A stretch of 64,000 bases of DNA from Abditibacterium sp. (GTDB lineage Bacteria > Armatimonadota > Abditibacteriia > Abditibacteriales > Abditibacteriaceae): NCBI GenBank assembly GCA_030448265.1, contig JAUJNG010000006.1, forward strand, positions 138,780-202,779, in the 5' to 3' direction. The notes under the pieces are model-generated. The model was not told where the DNA came from. It searched no databases and saw only the letters and a program-made list of their open reading frames with translations. Below, piece after piece: positions 29,810-39,815 of the stretch. The position numbers and the translations under genes were made by a program. The first letter of the stretch is position 1. Each line of letters opens with the position of its first letter.

Positions 29810-30013
29810 ATGAAATTTTCATCCTCTTCCAATCACAGTTGGAAACGCGAGCGACGCTATTCGTTCTGGGGGACGCTTGATTGCATTTTGCACTTTTTGC
29901 TTTGCGCCGGTGTTGTGGTGGGCGCCCTGTTCACTTTGAGATGGCTTCTTTTGCTTTGCTGGCCGCAGTTGAACGCGCAGGCCGCGTGGCTGGCGGCGCG
30001 GATGTCGGGCTGA
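29810..30013 (+). CDS. Small single-pass membrane protein
   Basis: A 67-residue protein (MKFSSSSNHSWKRERRYSFW start) with a basic N-terminus and a strongly hydrophobic segment of about 30 residues (LHFLLCAGVVVGALFTLRWLLLLCW). Divergent from the PfkB gene and convergent with nothing close. I do not recognise a family. A ribosome-binding site is not evident, so it is only probable. Confidence 0.45.
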   Translation: MKFSSSSNHSWKRERRYSFWGTLDCILHFLLCAGVVVGALFTLRWLLLLCWPQLNAQAAWLAARMSG

Positions 30014-30067
30014 AACGCTTCGTTTCGTTTTAACGCGTATTTCAGAAATTTCGCACTCTCCTGTAAG

Positions 30068-30126
30068 GTAGGGGCGTAGCGTGCTACGCCCTATCGTGCG
30101 GTGGGCGTAGCGTGCTACGCCCCTAC
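30068..30126. repeat. Perfect 24-bp inverted repeat, gcgtagcgtgctacgc family
   Basis: Arms gtaggggcgtagcgtgctac... (30068-30091) and complement (30103-30126). Each arm contains its own palindrome gcgtagc-gt-gctacgc. It is in the gap before the TagA-type gene. Confidence 0.9.
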
Positions 30127-30152
30127 GAAGGAGTCATTGCACTGATGAGCGC

Positions 30153-32027
30153 TTAAAAGGCGCCCGAAGCGGGCTTGGCGCCGTTTTTAGGCGGCCTCGA
30201 AAGCCAGGTTTTGAGCGCCACCAGCATGAATTTGGGCACATAACCCATGCGTTTCCACCGTGAAGGGTCGATCCAGACGCGGTAAAGCCATTCCAAACCC
30301 ATGCGCTGCACATAATTGGGCGCGCGGTTGAATTTTCCGGCGTAGACGTCGAACGAACCGCCCACGCCGAGAGCGACGGGTGTTTTCATGCATTCCAGCT
30401 GCGCGGCGATGAATTTTTCCTGTGAGGGAATGCCCATGGCGACAAATAAAACATCAACGTTTTGCGCGGCGATTTCCTGGGCCATTTTCGCATCGTCTTC
30501 AGCCGTCCAAGCCGCGTTTTTTGGATCTCTGCGCCAAAAACCGTGATGCGTGCCCACGACCTGAAGGCCAGGATACCGCTCGCTTAAGTTGCGCGCGGCA
30601 GTGGAAGCAATGCCTTCCGCTGCGCCCAAAATATAGATGCGGTAGCCTTTTTTAGCGGCGCGTTCGCAGATGCCGGTGACCATATCCACGCCCGTGACGC
30701 GCTCGTAAATCGGCAGATTGAGCAGGCGCGCGCCCCAGATGACGCCAAATCCGTCGGGGGTAATCAGCGCGGCGCGGCGCATGATGGCGGCATAATCGGG
30801 GTCGTCGCGCGAGGTGAGAATGGCGTTGGCGTCCGAGGTCAAAACGTGGTGCGGCGTGCCCCGCGCGATGAACTCTTCGATTTTATCGAGCGCTTCGCCC
30901 ATCGAAACCGGCGAAATTTTGACGCCGAAGGCTTCGATGCTTTCCGGCACGTCTTCGCCAGGCACACGGCGCATCAAAAGGCGCGCGATGGAGAAAAAGC
31001 CAATCGCGCCGCCCACCGTCCATCCCACCACGATCAAGGCGTAAAGCAGCGTCACGGCGGGGTGGGTCGGGCCTTCGAAAAACCAGCGCGAGACGCAGTA
31101 GGCCAGTTTGCAAGTCCACAAACCGATGGCGATATAAAGCAGCGCGATTTTGCGCGGCGCGACGCCACGCGAAGCGAGGGCTTCGTGCAAACGCTGGCGC
31201 GTCTGGCTCCACTCCACGCTTTGGCCGCGCAGCCGCGCGCGCACCTGAACCAAAGTCACATCGAGCAGGGGCAGCCCCAGCGCGAGCAGGGCGAGAGCGA
31301 GAATGGCGGGCAGGGTGTTTTTGAGCAGTTCGAGCGCCGAGGCGACGCCCAGCACGAATCCCATCGCGAGCGTTGCCGACCAGCCCAAATTGAGATGCGG
31401 AAAGCGCAGCGACATCAAAAAAGTCGCCAATCCCGCACCGGCCAGAGCCGCCATCGCCGACGGAGGAAACGAATTGTGCGTCGCGCTCGCGGTGCCGGTG
31501 AGCAGAAAAATCAGACCGGCGAGCAGGCCCAGAAACCCGCCCGAAACGGAGGGCACGCGACTGAGCGCCGCGCACATTCGCGCCACCATCCAAATCCAGC
31601 CCATGGTGAGTGGAACGGCCCACAGGCCAAGTGGCAGCGCGGGCGAATCGGGCATCGAGGACGAAACCGAGAGCAAAACGCGCCCGTCGGCGCGAATCGC
31701 GCCATACGCCGCGCCCAAAACGATGAGATCAGCGACCCAGGCCGGAAATCCCGCCGCGCCGCGCAAAGCCGACAAAACGTAAATCCCGACCGCCAGAATC
31801 CACAACTGCGCGCCCGCCACCAGAGCGGGAGACACCTGATTTCGCGCCAGCGCCGCGCCCTCGCCCCACAGCGTGAGGTAGCACAGACCCGCGAATCCAA
31901 CGACAGCCGTGCCCAGCACGAAACAAAGGCCTTCGGGACACATGGCTCTCGCCAGGCGAGAACCATCAGTGACGCGAAGACCCAGGACGACCAGAGCGGC
32001 GGCGGCGAGGAAAATCAGGAAAAACAT
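30153..32027 (-). CDS. Fusion: degenerate WecA/TagO-like membrane domain plus WecG/TagA/CpsF glycosyltransferase
   Basis: A 624-residue protein. The C-terminal part (about 367-610) is a clear WecG/TagA glycosyltransferase (GFGVIWGARLLNLPIYERVTG, GGSFDVYAGKFNRAP, LEWLYRVWIDPSRWKRMG), which adds a sugar to an undecaprenyl-linked intermediate. The N-terminal 350 residues are about ten membrane helices arranged like a WecA/TagO glycosyl-phosphate transferase; the RLRGQSVEWSQTRQRLHEAL loop resembles its HLHH loop. The Asp/Asn residues expected for catalysis (DDxxD, NxxNxxD) are absent, so this half is probably a membrane scaffold. Fusion of the two consecutive steps is logical for channelling. Confidence 0.8.
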   Translation of the reverse strand: MFFLIFLAAAALVVLGLRVTDGSRLARAMCPEGLCFVLGTAVVGFAGLCYLTLWGEGAALARNQVSPALVAGAQLWILAVGIYVLSALRGAAGFPAWVADLIVLGAAYGAIRADGRVLLSVSSSMPDSPALPLGLWAVPLTMGWIWMVARMCAALSRVPSVSGGFLGLLAGLIFLLTGTASATHNSFPPSAMAALAGAGLATFLMSLRFPHLNLGWSATLAMGFVLGVASALELLKNTLPAILALALLALGLPLLDVTLVQVRARLRGQSVEWSQTRQRLHEALASRGVAPRKIALLYIAIGLWTCKLAYCVSRWFFEGPTHPAVTLLYALIVVGWTVGGAIGFFSIARLLMRRVPGEDVPESIEAFGVKISPVSMGEALDKIEEFIARGTPHHVLTSDANAILTSRDDPDYAAIMRRAALITPDGFGVIWGARLLNLPIYERVTGVDMVTGICERAAKKGYRIYILGAAEGIASTAARNLSERYPGLQVVGTHHGFWRRDPKNAAWTAEDDAKMAQEIAAQNVDVLFVAMGIPSQEKFIAAQLECMKTPVALGVGGSFDVYAGKFNRAPNYVQRMGLEWLYRVWIDPSRWKRMGYVPKFMLVALKTWLSRPPKNGAKPASGAF

Positions 32028-32139
32028 ACGGCGCGCATTGGGACTTCAGGCGCGGAGAAAGGGAAAATTGAGGAATACCGGCTCGAAGGTGTGGAGAAGT
32101 TTGCTTTTCCCCAGGCATTTTGAGCAAAACATGGCTGCC

Positions 32140-32171
32140 ATTCCGAGGGAGCCTCGGCGACCGAGGAATCA
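32140..32171. repeat. Half copy of the gggagcctcagcgac repeat
   Basis: ccattccgagggagcctcgg and the following gcgaccgaggaatc match one arm of the element at 851-957; no complementary arm is nearby. Confidence 0.65.
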
Positions 32172-32249
32172 AGTGCAGCCTTCACCCAATGGCAGTTGGT
32201 GGACTGACTCAGCAGAAACGCCGTTCGATTATTCGCAGCTACTGCACTT

Positions 32250-32317
32250 AAGGCGGGGCTTGCGCCCTCTTCCAATCGAGAGAATCCAGAATTGGAAGAG
32301 GGCACAAGCCCCGCCTT
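32250..32317. repeat. Inverted repeat, aaggcggggcttg family
   Basis: 27-bp arms (32250-32276 and 32291-32317) with one mismatch; ends attggaagaggg relate it to the element at 716-780. It lies between ahcY and the fusion gene, as does the half copy above; no other structure seen in this 330-bp gap. Confidence 0.85.
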
Positions 32318-32357
32318 GACCAGACTTCCAGAAGCAAAAACGCTCTGGCGTCCAAAC

Positions 32358-33638
<1,281 letters not shown>

Positions 33639-33779
33639 TTATTTTAACAAGTAGCTCAGGCGTGGAAAGTCAAGAAGAAAATATCAGAATTCCCAAAATT
33701 TATCCAAAAAAATTTCGAAACGGAAAGAATCGGCCACGCAAAGCGGGCAAGAGCGCCCGCAAACGTGACGCGAAAACCC

Positions 33780-35408
33780 TTAGCGGCGCGAAAAACTGCG
33801 CTTCAACTGCCCCACCGCGCTCCAAAGCGCGAAGGCGCCTCCCAGAGCCAGAATTCCCGCCCACAGTGCGATGGCCGACGCAACGGGCAATGCCACACGA
33901 TGCGCGCTCCACCACGCCACAACCCAGGCGAAAAGAATGGCGCCCCACGAAACGCCCGCCGCCACCGAAGCCTGGCGAAAGCGCAGCGACGCCCACGCCG
34001 CGACGCCGCCCGCAAAGCCCAACTGCGCGGCCAGCAGCGCCAAAACCGCGCTCCACAGCGCCAGGCCGCTTGCCAGTCCCCAGATGGCCAGCGCGACAAC
34101 CGGCCACAGCCCCAGCCGCGCGGTGATCAGCGCGACGCCCAGAAGTTTGCCGCCCACGATTTCGCGCGGGGAAAGCGCGCTCAAAACGAGCGGTTCGAGC
34201 GTGGCACCCTCGCGTTCGCGCACGAACGACGGCGCCATCTGCGCGATGACGAGGCCGCTCAAAACGGCGGCGGCGCCCAGTGCGGCGATGCCCCACACCG
34301 GCGTCATGGCGTTGGCCAGCGACCACAACAGCAAAGGCACGCCGCCCAAGACCGCGCCGCGCGCGGGGTGCATTCCGATGCCTGGCTCATCGAAACGCGC
34401 CGTCGTGCCAAGATACGCGCGCCACATCCGCCGCGCCACGGGATTTGGCGCCGCGAGGCGTTCCAGCTGGTTTTCCCAGCGCGAAAGTTCGATGTCGTGG
34501 CGCCCCGCGATTTCAATTTTCACCCGCGCCGATGTCGGAGGCGGCGCAAAACCGCCGCTCACCAGAGTGGGCAAAACCACTTCGCCGCGCTCAAACTCGT
34601 CGCGCGTGGCGCGGACATAGGTCGTGCTGGCCCCAATTTGGTCGTCCTCAAAGCTGATTTTGGCCTCAAAACGATGGGGCGTCTGAGTTTCTTCGCCTAG
34701 ACGAGCGCAAATTTCGGCTAATTTGGCGCGCGTGATGTCCAGCAGCGCCGCCGCGACCACTCCGCCCACCAGGACGCCCGCAACCGACCAGAAAGGCGGC
34801 GCTTCGAGGAAGGCCACCACGAGGGGCGCTCCCACCGTCACAAAACACGCCGCGCACAGCGTGGCGTTGCTTAGAGCCGTCGAAACGTCGCGGCATTCGA
34901 CGGAAACCAAAAGCCCCAGCGCGCACGACGACAGCCCTGTCGAAAGAAGAAGCGCTACGAAAGCCGCGAATTCCCAGGGCGAAACCCCGCCCAGCACAAA
35001 ACAAAGCGCCAAAACCGGAAGCGGGCACAGCATGACCACGAGCGCGAACGCGGCGACGCTGCGCCACTTGGCGGCCAAAATTTGCTGCGGCGTAAGGCCA
35101 GCCAGAAAAAAGTCGAGAAGCGAGCGCCGCTGCCGCTCAACCGCCAGCATCGGAGCGCCGAGGAAGATTCCGGTCGCGATCCAGAAAACGAGCTGCACCC
35201 TGGCAAATGCCTGGAAAATTGCGCGGCCCACCCCGCTCGCGTTCCTGGCTTCCAAAATCTCGTTGGGGACGGTTTGTTGATAGAGAAAGACGCCGCACAC
35301 CGCCAAAATCGCGGCGTAGATGCCCAGCCAGCCGATCATCCAGGGCCGCCGCCACCGTTCGCGCGCTTCTCGAACCGTGAGAGGGTTGGGAGTCAATTTC
35401 AGCGGCAT
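33780..35408 (-). CDS. ABC-2 type transporter permease, fused two-half form
   Basis: A 542-residue membrane protein with about twelve helices in two similar halves, each beginning with an amphipathic stretch and a helix pair that match ABC-2 type permeases (LNPLTVREARERWRRPWM at the start; SLFLAGLTPQQILAAKWRS and VLSALSPREIVGGKLLG are the paired family segments). A soluble loop of about 150 residues separates them. It should need an ATPase; none is adjacent, and the lone CcmA-like ATPase at 7561-8145 is a possible but unproven partner. The ATG at 35408 (MPLKLTPNPL) precedes the first helix; earlier codons lack support. Confidence 0.8.
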   Translation of the reverse strand: MPLKLTPNPLTVREARERWRRPWMIGWLGIYAAILAVCGVFLYQQTVPNEILEARNASGVGRAIFQAFARVQLVFWIATGIFLGAPMLAVERQRRSLLDFFLAGLTPQQILAAKWRSVAAFALVVMLCPLPVLALCFVLGGVSPWEFAAFVALLLSTGLSSCALGLLVSVECRDVSTALSNATLCAACFVTVGAPLVVAFLEAPPFWSVAGVLVGGVVAAALLDITRAKLAEICARLGEETQTPHRFEAKISFEDDQIGASTTYVRATRDEFERGEVVLPTLVSGGFAPPPTSARVKIEIAGRHDIELSRWENQLERLAAPNPVARRMWRAYLGTTARFDEPGIGMHPARGAVLGGVPLLLWSLANAMTPVWGIAALGAAAVLSGLVIAQMAPSFVREREGATLEPLVLSALSPREIVGGKLLGVALITARLGLWPVVALAIWGLASGLALWSAVLALLAAQLGFAGGVAAWASLRFRQASVAAGVSWGAILFAWVVAWWSAHRVALPVASAIALWAGILALGGAFALWSAVGQLKRSFSRR

Positions 35409-35448
35409 CGGGGCGCAAAAGTGAAAAACGCTGTGGAACGACCTATCG

Positions 35449-37146
35449 CTATCTGGCCTGCACCAAAGCCCCGACACGCGCCACGACCTCGCCCTGCGCC
35501 ACCGTTTCGGCGTCCTGGCCCGCCCGCGTGCGAATTTCGAAATCGCCGTTTTCTTTGGTCGTGCGACCGGCCATGATGCGAACCGGAATTCCCATCAAAT
35601 CGGCGTCGGCGAACTTGGCGCCAGGGCGCTCGTTGCGGTCGTCAAACAATACATCGACGCCCGCATTTTGCAGCTCCCGATAGAGGTTCTCAGCGAGGGA
35701 TTTGGTGGTTTCGTCTTTGTCCAGCAACAGCAAATGCACCTCGAACGGCGCGAGAGAGGCGGGCCAGATCGGGCCGCGTTCGTCGCGCGAGGCTTCGGCG
35801 ACCGCCGCCATGATGCGCGACACGCCGATGCCATAACAGCCCATTTCGAGAATTTGCGATTTGCCGTTGCCATCGAGAAATTCGGCTTTCATCGCCTGGG
35901 AGTATTTGTTGCCCAGCTTGAAAACGTGGCCGATTTCGATGCATTTGGCGCTTTGCAGCGCGCCGCCGCCGCGCGGAGACATTTCGCCTTCGCGCGCCTC
36001 GCGCACATCGGCGAATTTTTCGACCACAAGGTCGCGCGCCACATCGACGCCGCGAATGTGAAAGCCGTTTTTGTTGGCGCCCGTCGTCATTTTGGCGCGA
36101 TTTCGCAGCGCTTCGTCAGCGAAAATTCGCCTTTTTGCGACGCCAACCGCGCCCAGACTGCCAGGATGAGCGCCCATCAAATCGAAAATCTCGTCCGCAG
36201 TCGCGGCGCGCAGCGTCGCGGCTTCCAATGCGGAAGCGGCTTTGGCCTCGTTGAGTTGGTGATCGCCGCGCAAAAGCAGCAGAACCGGCTGTTCATCCGC
36301 GACATAAATTAGGGTTTTGATTTGATGTTCGGGCGCCGCGCCGCCTTCAAATTGCGCCAGTTGTTCGATGGTCGAAACGCCTGGCGTGGCGAATTCTTCC
36401 AGCTCGCCGGAAATGTCGTCGCGGTCGAAAACCGGTTCTAAGGTTGAAGTCGCAAGCTCCAGATTCGCCGCGTAACCGTCGGCGGGGCAATAGAGCATCA
36501 CGTCTTCGCCCGACGGCGAAATCACCATGAATTCCTTGGTGTCGAAGCCGCCGATGCCGCCGCCCGCAGCATCGACAATTTGAAAATCGAGGCCGCAGCG
36601 CGTGAAGATCGCGCGGTAGGCTTCCAGCATGGCATCGAACGATTTGTCCAGCCCCGCGATGTCGGCGTCGAAGGAGTAGGCGTCTTTCATCACGAATTCG
36701 CGGCCTCGCAGCAGTCCGGCGCGCGGACGCGGTTCGTCGCGGAATTTGCCCTGAATTTGATAGAGCGTGACGGGCAACTGTTTGTAGCTCGAAACGCCGC
36801 CGCGCACGATGTCGGTGACGATTTCTTCGTGAGTGGGGCCTAAAACCATGTCGGCGCCGCGCCCGTCCTGGAGGCGGAAAAGGATGTCCATTTTGTCGCG
36901 TCCGGTTTCGGCCCAGATTTCGGTGGGATGGAGCGCGGGCATGAGCAGTTCGAGAGCGCCGGCGCGATCCATTTCCTGGCGCACGATGCCCTCGATTTTG
37001 CGTAAAACGCGCCAGCCGAGCGGCAGATAAGAGTAAATTCCCGCCGCGAGCTGGCGGATGTAGGCGCCGCGCAGCAAAAGGGCGTGGCCTTCGTTGTCGG
37101 CTTTGACCTGGCGCAGCGTGGGAGCGAAAAATTGGGATTGGCGCAT
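35449..37146 (-). CDS. proS: Prolyl-tRNA synthetase (bacterial type with editing domain)
   Basis: 565 residues, class II. N-terminal catalytic motifs: RGAYIRQLAAGIYSYLPLGWRVLRKIE, FRDEPRPRAGLLRGREFVMKDAYSF (motif 2). The insertion domain that hydrolyses Ala-tRNA-Pro spans about 220-400 (GAHPGSLGAVGV). Motif 3 is EMGCYGIGVSRIMAAV, and the anticodon-binding domain is at the C-terminus. Read downstream of a long inverted repeat; the ATG is 16 bp inside from the nearest repeat arm. Confidence 0.95.
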   Translation of the reverse strand: MRQSQFFAPTLRQVKADNEGHALLLRGAYIRQLAAGIYSYLPLGWRVLRKIEGIVRQEMDRAGALELLMPALHPTEIWAETGRDKMDILFRLQDGRGADMVLGPTHEEIVTDIVRGGVSSYKQLPVTLYQIQGKFRDEPRPRAGLLRGREFVMKDAYSFDADIAGLDKSFDAMLEAYRAIFTRCGLDFQIVDAAGGGIGGFDTKEFMVISPSGEDVMLYCPADGYAANLELATSTLEPVFDRDDISGELEEFATPGVSTIEQLAQFEGGAAPEHQIKTLIYVADEQPVLLLLRGDHQLNEAKAASALEAATLRAATADEIFDLMGAHPGSLGAVGVAKRRIFADEALRNRAKMTTGANKNGFHIRGVDVARDLVVEKFADVREAREGEMSPRGGGALQSAKCIEIGHVFKLGNKYSQAMKAEFLDGNGKSQILEMGCYGIGVSRIMAAVAEASRDERGPIWPASLAPFEVHLLLLDKDETTKSLAENLYRELQNAGVDVLFDDRNERPGAKFADADLMGIPVRIMAGRTTKENGDFEIRTRAGQDAETVAQGEVVARVGALVQAR

Positions 37147-37162
37147 GAGTTATTGATTTTGG

Positions 37163-37348
37163 TTTCCCCGCACATCGTGCGTCCCTCACCCGTCGCTTCG
37201 CGCCACCCTCTCCCGCAAGTGGGAGAAGGACATAGCGCGCCACTTCAACCGAGCAGTGAATTCACAAAAGTAGCAGTCTCTCCTTCTCCCGCTTGCGGGA
37301 GAGGGTGGCGCGAAGCGACGGGTGAGGGACGCACGATGTGCGGGGAAA
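37163..37348. repeat. Very long inverted repeat, 68-bp arms
   Basis: Arms 37163-37230 and 37281-37348 are complementary over 68 bp with one mismatch; they contain cgcacatcgtgcgtccctca and gccaccctctcccgcaagtg. The longest arms in the window. It lies between the proS start and a structured stretch, so proS promoter elements must lie within 16 bp or inside it. Confidence 0.95.
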
Positions 37349-37386
37349 GGCAAGCGCCGCGCAGTTTGCCAAAACTGGCATAAAAA

Positions 37387-37640
37387 CGCCCCACGCTTCG
37401 GCCCGAAGCGTGGGGCGCAAATTGGAACCGGAGTTGCGGGCCAGAGTGCTGGAACACTCTGGGGATGGGGGGAGATGTGGCGGGGAAGGGAGGGGAGGCG
37501 TCAGCGACCAGAGCTGACGGAGGCGAAGGGGAGGCCCTGCAACGGTTTTCCGGCGATGCGATTAGGAAGGTGCGATGCGCTCCACAACGGTTTGAAAAGC
37601 GTTGTGGGCGATAGGAAAAGGTTAATCGCGCGCCGTTTCG
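37387..37640 (-). ncRNA. Possible structured RNA with terminator
   Basis: On the minus strand several hairpins are seen in order: cccacaacg ... cgttgtgg, cgtcag ... ctgacg, and ccagagtg ... cactctgg. A perfect 14-bp stem (37387-37417) then follows with a run of five T, as in a rho-independent terminator. No coding gene ends there on that strand, so an RNA gene is a reasonable explanation. I do not recognise it as SRP RNA, tmRNA, 6S RNA or RNase P RNA. Borders and promoter are uncertain. Confidence 0.3.
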
Positions 37641-37714
37641 CTCTTGTTTCGTGCGAGTAACCTTTCCTTTAAATTCGCGTGCCGTTCGCGTTGCCCGCTC
37701 CAATTTCGATTTTC

Positions 37715-38125
37715 ATGCAACTCACTCTCAACACGCCCGCGCTGCTGTTTCCGGCGATTTCGCTGCTTCTGCTGGCCTACACCAACCGCTTTTTGCATCT
37801 CGCCTCGCTCATTCGCACCTTGCACGGCCAGCACAAACAAAAACCCGACCCGCTCATCATCGCTCAGATCGGCAACCTGCGCTTTCGGCTCGGACTCATC
37901 AAAAATATGCAGTTTCTGGGCGTTTCGAGTCTTTTCGGCTGCGTTTTGTGTATGTTCGTGCTCTTCACCGGCCACGAAACCCTCGGCAAAATTGCCTTCG
38001 GCGTGTCGCTGTGTCTGATGATGAGCAGTCTGGGCTATTCGATCTGGGAAATTCGGCTTTCAGCAGTCGCGCTCAATCTGCATCTGTCCGATTTGGAGCA
38101 GGAAGAACTGGGGCGCGCCGTTTAA
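37715..38125 (+). CDS. DUF2721 family membrane protein
   Basis: A 136-residue protein with three membrane helices (LLFPAISLLLLAYTNRFLHLASLIR, FLGVSSLFGCVLCMFVLF, IAFGVSLCLMMSSLGYSIWE). The first helix and following RIRTLH-type loop fit DUF2721, a family of unknown function. The ATG at 37715 is chosen since the family starts just before the first helix. It overlaps the TPR gene by 4 bp at the 3' end (convergent). Confidence 0.78.
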   Translation: MQLTLNTPALLFPAISLLLLAYTNRFLHLASLIRTLHGQHKQKPDPLIIAQIGNLRFRLGLIKNMQFLGVSSLFGCVLCMFVLFTGHETLGKIAFGVSLCLMMSSLGYSIWEIRLSAVALNLHLSDLEQEELGRAV

Positions 38126-38712
38126 GCTCCGGCTTTGATGAGGTGCGCGATGCTGCGAACCAGGGGAACCACGCCTATCGCCAAAACCAGGGCGCCCAAC
38201 ATCAAAAATCCCTGCATCGCGCGCCGCCAAGTCACCGTCGAACGCGCATCGTCCAACATATCTTCGTATTGGGGATCGAGTCTCGCCGCCATTTCCGCAT
38301 CGGCGAGAAGCCCGTCGTAGTCGCCGCTCGCCGCTTTGCGCGCCACGCCCCGATAAGCGTAAGCGCTGGCGTTTTTGGGGTCGAGTTCGATGCAGCGCGA
38401 ATAATCGGCGACGGCGCTCTTCCAGTTCTGCTTGGAGTAATGGGCATCGGCGCGCAGGGCGAAAGCTTCGGCCACAACTTTGGCTTCCATCGGCACGTCC
38501 GGCTGCTGCAACGCGGTCACGACGCGATTGAAATGCGCGATGGCGGCGTCGAATTTTTGCTCTCCCAACGCTTTTTGGCCGGCCTGCCATTCGCGCTGAA
38601 CTTCTCCGCGCAGGAAACCTCCGTTTTGAGCCTGAGCCTGGGTCGCCAGTAAAAGCACCCAAACCGCCAAAAAACCGGCGGCGCGCGACAAAGAGAGGTA
38701 AAACATGAACAT
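38122..38712 (-). CDS. Exported TPR-repeat membrane protein
   Basis: A 196-residue protein with a signal or anchor segment (about 1-28), three TPR-like units in the middle (FDAAIAHFNRVVTALQ; AFALRADAHYSKQNWKSAVADYSRCIELDP; ASAYAYRGVARKAASGDYDGLLADAEMAARLDP) and one C-terminal membrane helix (GFLMLGALVLAIGVVPLV). TPRs bind other proteins. It starts 2 bp after the upstream gene's stop codon, so the two are one unit. Confidence 0.8.
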   Translation of the reverse strand: MFMFYLSLSRAAGFLAVWVLLLATQAQAQNGGFLRGEVQREWQAGQKALGEQKFDAAIAHFNRVVTALQQPDVPMEAKVVAEAFALRADAHYSKQNWKSAVADYSRCIELDPKNASAYAYRGVARKAASGDYDGLLADAEMAARLDPQYEDMLDDARSTVTWRRAMQGFLMLGALVLAIGVVPLVRSIAHLIKAGA

Positions 38713-38714
38713 CT

Positions 38715-39038
38715 TTAGCGCGAAGAGACCAATTGAAGTTCGGGACGCCAGAAATTGGGACGTGGCGTCTGGCGCTGCAACTCGCGCCGCAGAGCCACAA
38801 TCTGGCGCTCTATGGCGCGAACTTCGGGGCTGGTCGCCGTGAATTGCTGCAAAACGAGGTGCCTCATCGCTTGGAGCACCACGATTCGGCGCTTCAACTG
38901 GTCGATCCGATTTTGTGAAGGCGAGCGGTAGCTGGGCGGGACTTGGGGCCGGACTTGCTTTTGGGTTTGACCTGGCCGTTCCTGGATAAATAGCGCGCTC
39001 AGGGCGAGAGCCGCAATCGCGCAAATGGGTTTTTTCAT
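38715..39038 (-). CDS. Small exported coiled-coil protein
   Basis: A 107-residue protein with signal peptide (MKKPICAIAALALSALF) and a basic mature part with a helical, coiled-coil-like stretch (RIDQLKRRIVVLQAMRHLVL ... RAIERQIVALRRELQRQ). Tightly coupled to the TPR gene. No family recognised. Confidence 0.6.
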   Translation of the reverse strand: MKKPICAIAALALSALFIQERPGQTQKQVRPQVPPSYRSPSQNRIDQLKRRIVVLQAMRHLVLQQFTATSPEVRAIERQIVALRRELQRQTPRPNFWRPELQLVSSR

Positions 39039-39093
39039 TTGTTCTCCTCAGGAATCTGCCCCTTAGTTTGCCACTTTCGCTATCCTAAAGCCG

Positions 39094-39510
39094 ATGCAAA
39101 CGCTGCACTTTTCGACGCAAAAGCCGCAGGAGATGGTCAACATCACGGCGCGCGTTCAGGAAATCGTGACCCAGAGCGGTGGGGGGGGCGGGCTGTGCCT
39201 GATTCACGCGCCGCACCCCACGGCGGGAATCACGGTTCAGGAAGGCTTCGATCCCGACGTGACGCGCGATCTTCTGGTCGCTCTGGAAAAGCTCGCGCCG
39301 CGTCAGGGCGACTACAAGCACGCCGAGGGCAACTCCGACGCGCATATCAAAGCGCTTCTCACCGGTTCGAGTCAGACTTTGCCCATCGAATACGGCAAAG
39401 TGCAGCTCGGACGCTGGCAGACCGTGTTCTTTTGCGAATACGACGGCCCGCGTTCGCGCAGTGTCTGGGTGCAGATCATCGCCGATTCCAACAGCGAATC
39501 CAATGCTTAA
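39094..39510 (+). CDS. YjbQ / UPF0047 family protein
   Basis: A 138-residue UPF0047 (YjbQ) protein. Motifs: LIHAPHPTAGITVQEGFDPDV, HAEGNSDAHIKALLTGSS, and LGRWQTVFFCEYDGPRSRSVWVQI, including the His and Glu residues of the family. Often named secondary thiamine-phosphate synthase because some members show that activity; this was not proven for all. The gene contains a run of eight G (39181-39188), coding Gly-Gly-Gly, which could slip during replication. Confidence 0.85.
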   Translation: MQTLHFSTQKPQEMVNITARVQEIVTQSGGGGGLCLIHAPHPTAGITVQEGFDPDVTRDLLVALEKLAPRQGDYKHAEGNSDAHIKALLTGSSQTLPIEYGKVQLGRWQTVFFCEYDGPRSRSVWVQIIADSNSESNA

Positions 39511-39524
39511 AGGAGGAAAACTAT

Positions 39525-39632
39525 ATGGCTCGTCAACGTCAACAGGAAATCAAACGTCGCCGCAAACGCCGCGAAGAAAACGCGAAACTGCGCGTCAAAG
39601 CCGCCAAAGAAGCTGCCGCTAAAAAAGCCTGA
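39525..39632 (+). CDS. Very small basic protein, 35 residues
   Basis: The gene starts with a strong ribosome-binding site (aaaggaggaaaa) 7 bp before ATG, 15 bp after yjbQ. The product is MARQRQQEIKRRRKRREE followed by an Ala/Lys-rich end; almost half the residues are Lys or Arg. It resembles small ribosome- or RNA-binding tails but not a known ribosomal protein. The reading frame is short, yet the strong start site supports translation. A basic protein of the same kind is at 43715-43894. Confidence 0.6.
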   Translation: MARQRQQEIKRRRKRREENAKLRVKAAKEAAAKKA

Positions 39633-39637
39633 AAAGG

Positions 39638-39705
39638 AACCACAGAGACACAGAGATTTTTTGAGGTTAAACCCGTTCTCTCTGTGTCTCCGTGTCTCTG
39701 TGGTT
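39638..39705. repeat. Long inverted repeat, CACAGAG family
   Basis: Arms aaccacagagacacagag and the longer complement ctctgtgtctccgtgtctct; the right arm has one extra module. It follows the small basic gene. Confidence 0.85.
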
Positions 39706-39815
39706 AGTAAAAAATAATCACTCAACTTGGGGCTGCTGCATCCATTCCCCATTGACCTTGTTAGGTTTGCTTTTGACCTTTTCCAATTCGTGCGCTATAA
39801 TGGGCGTGAAAAGAG

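Noticed and set aside
37245..37703. Open frame of 152 codons on the minus strand
   Set aside because: It runs through the 68-bp palindrome and hairpins; the peptide is the translated repeat (PSPVASRHPLPQAGEGE type) with no family signal.
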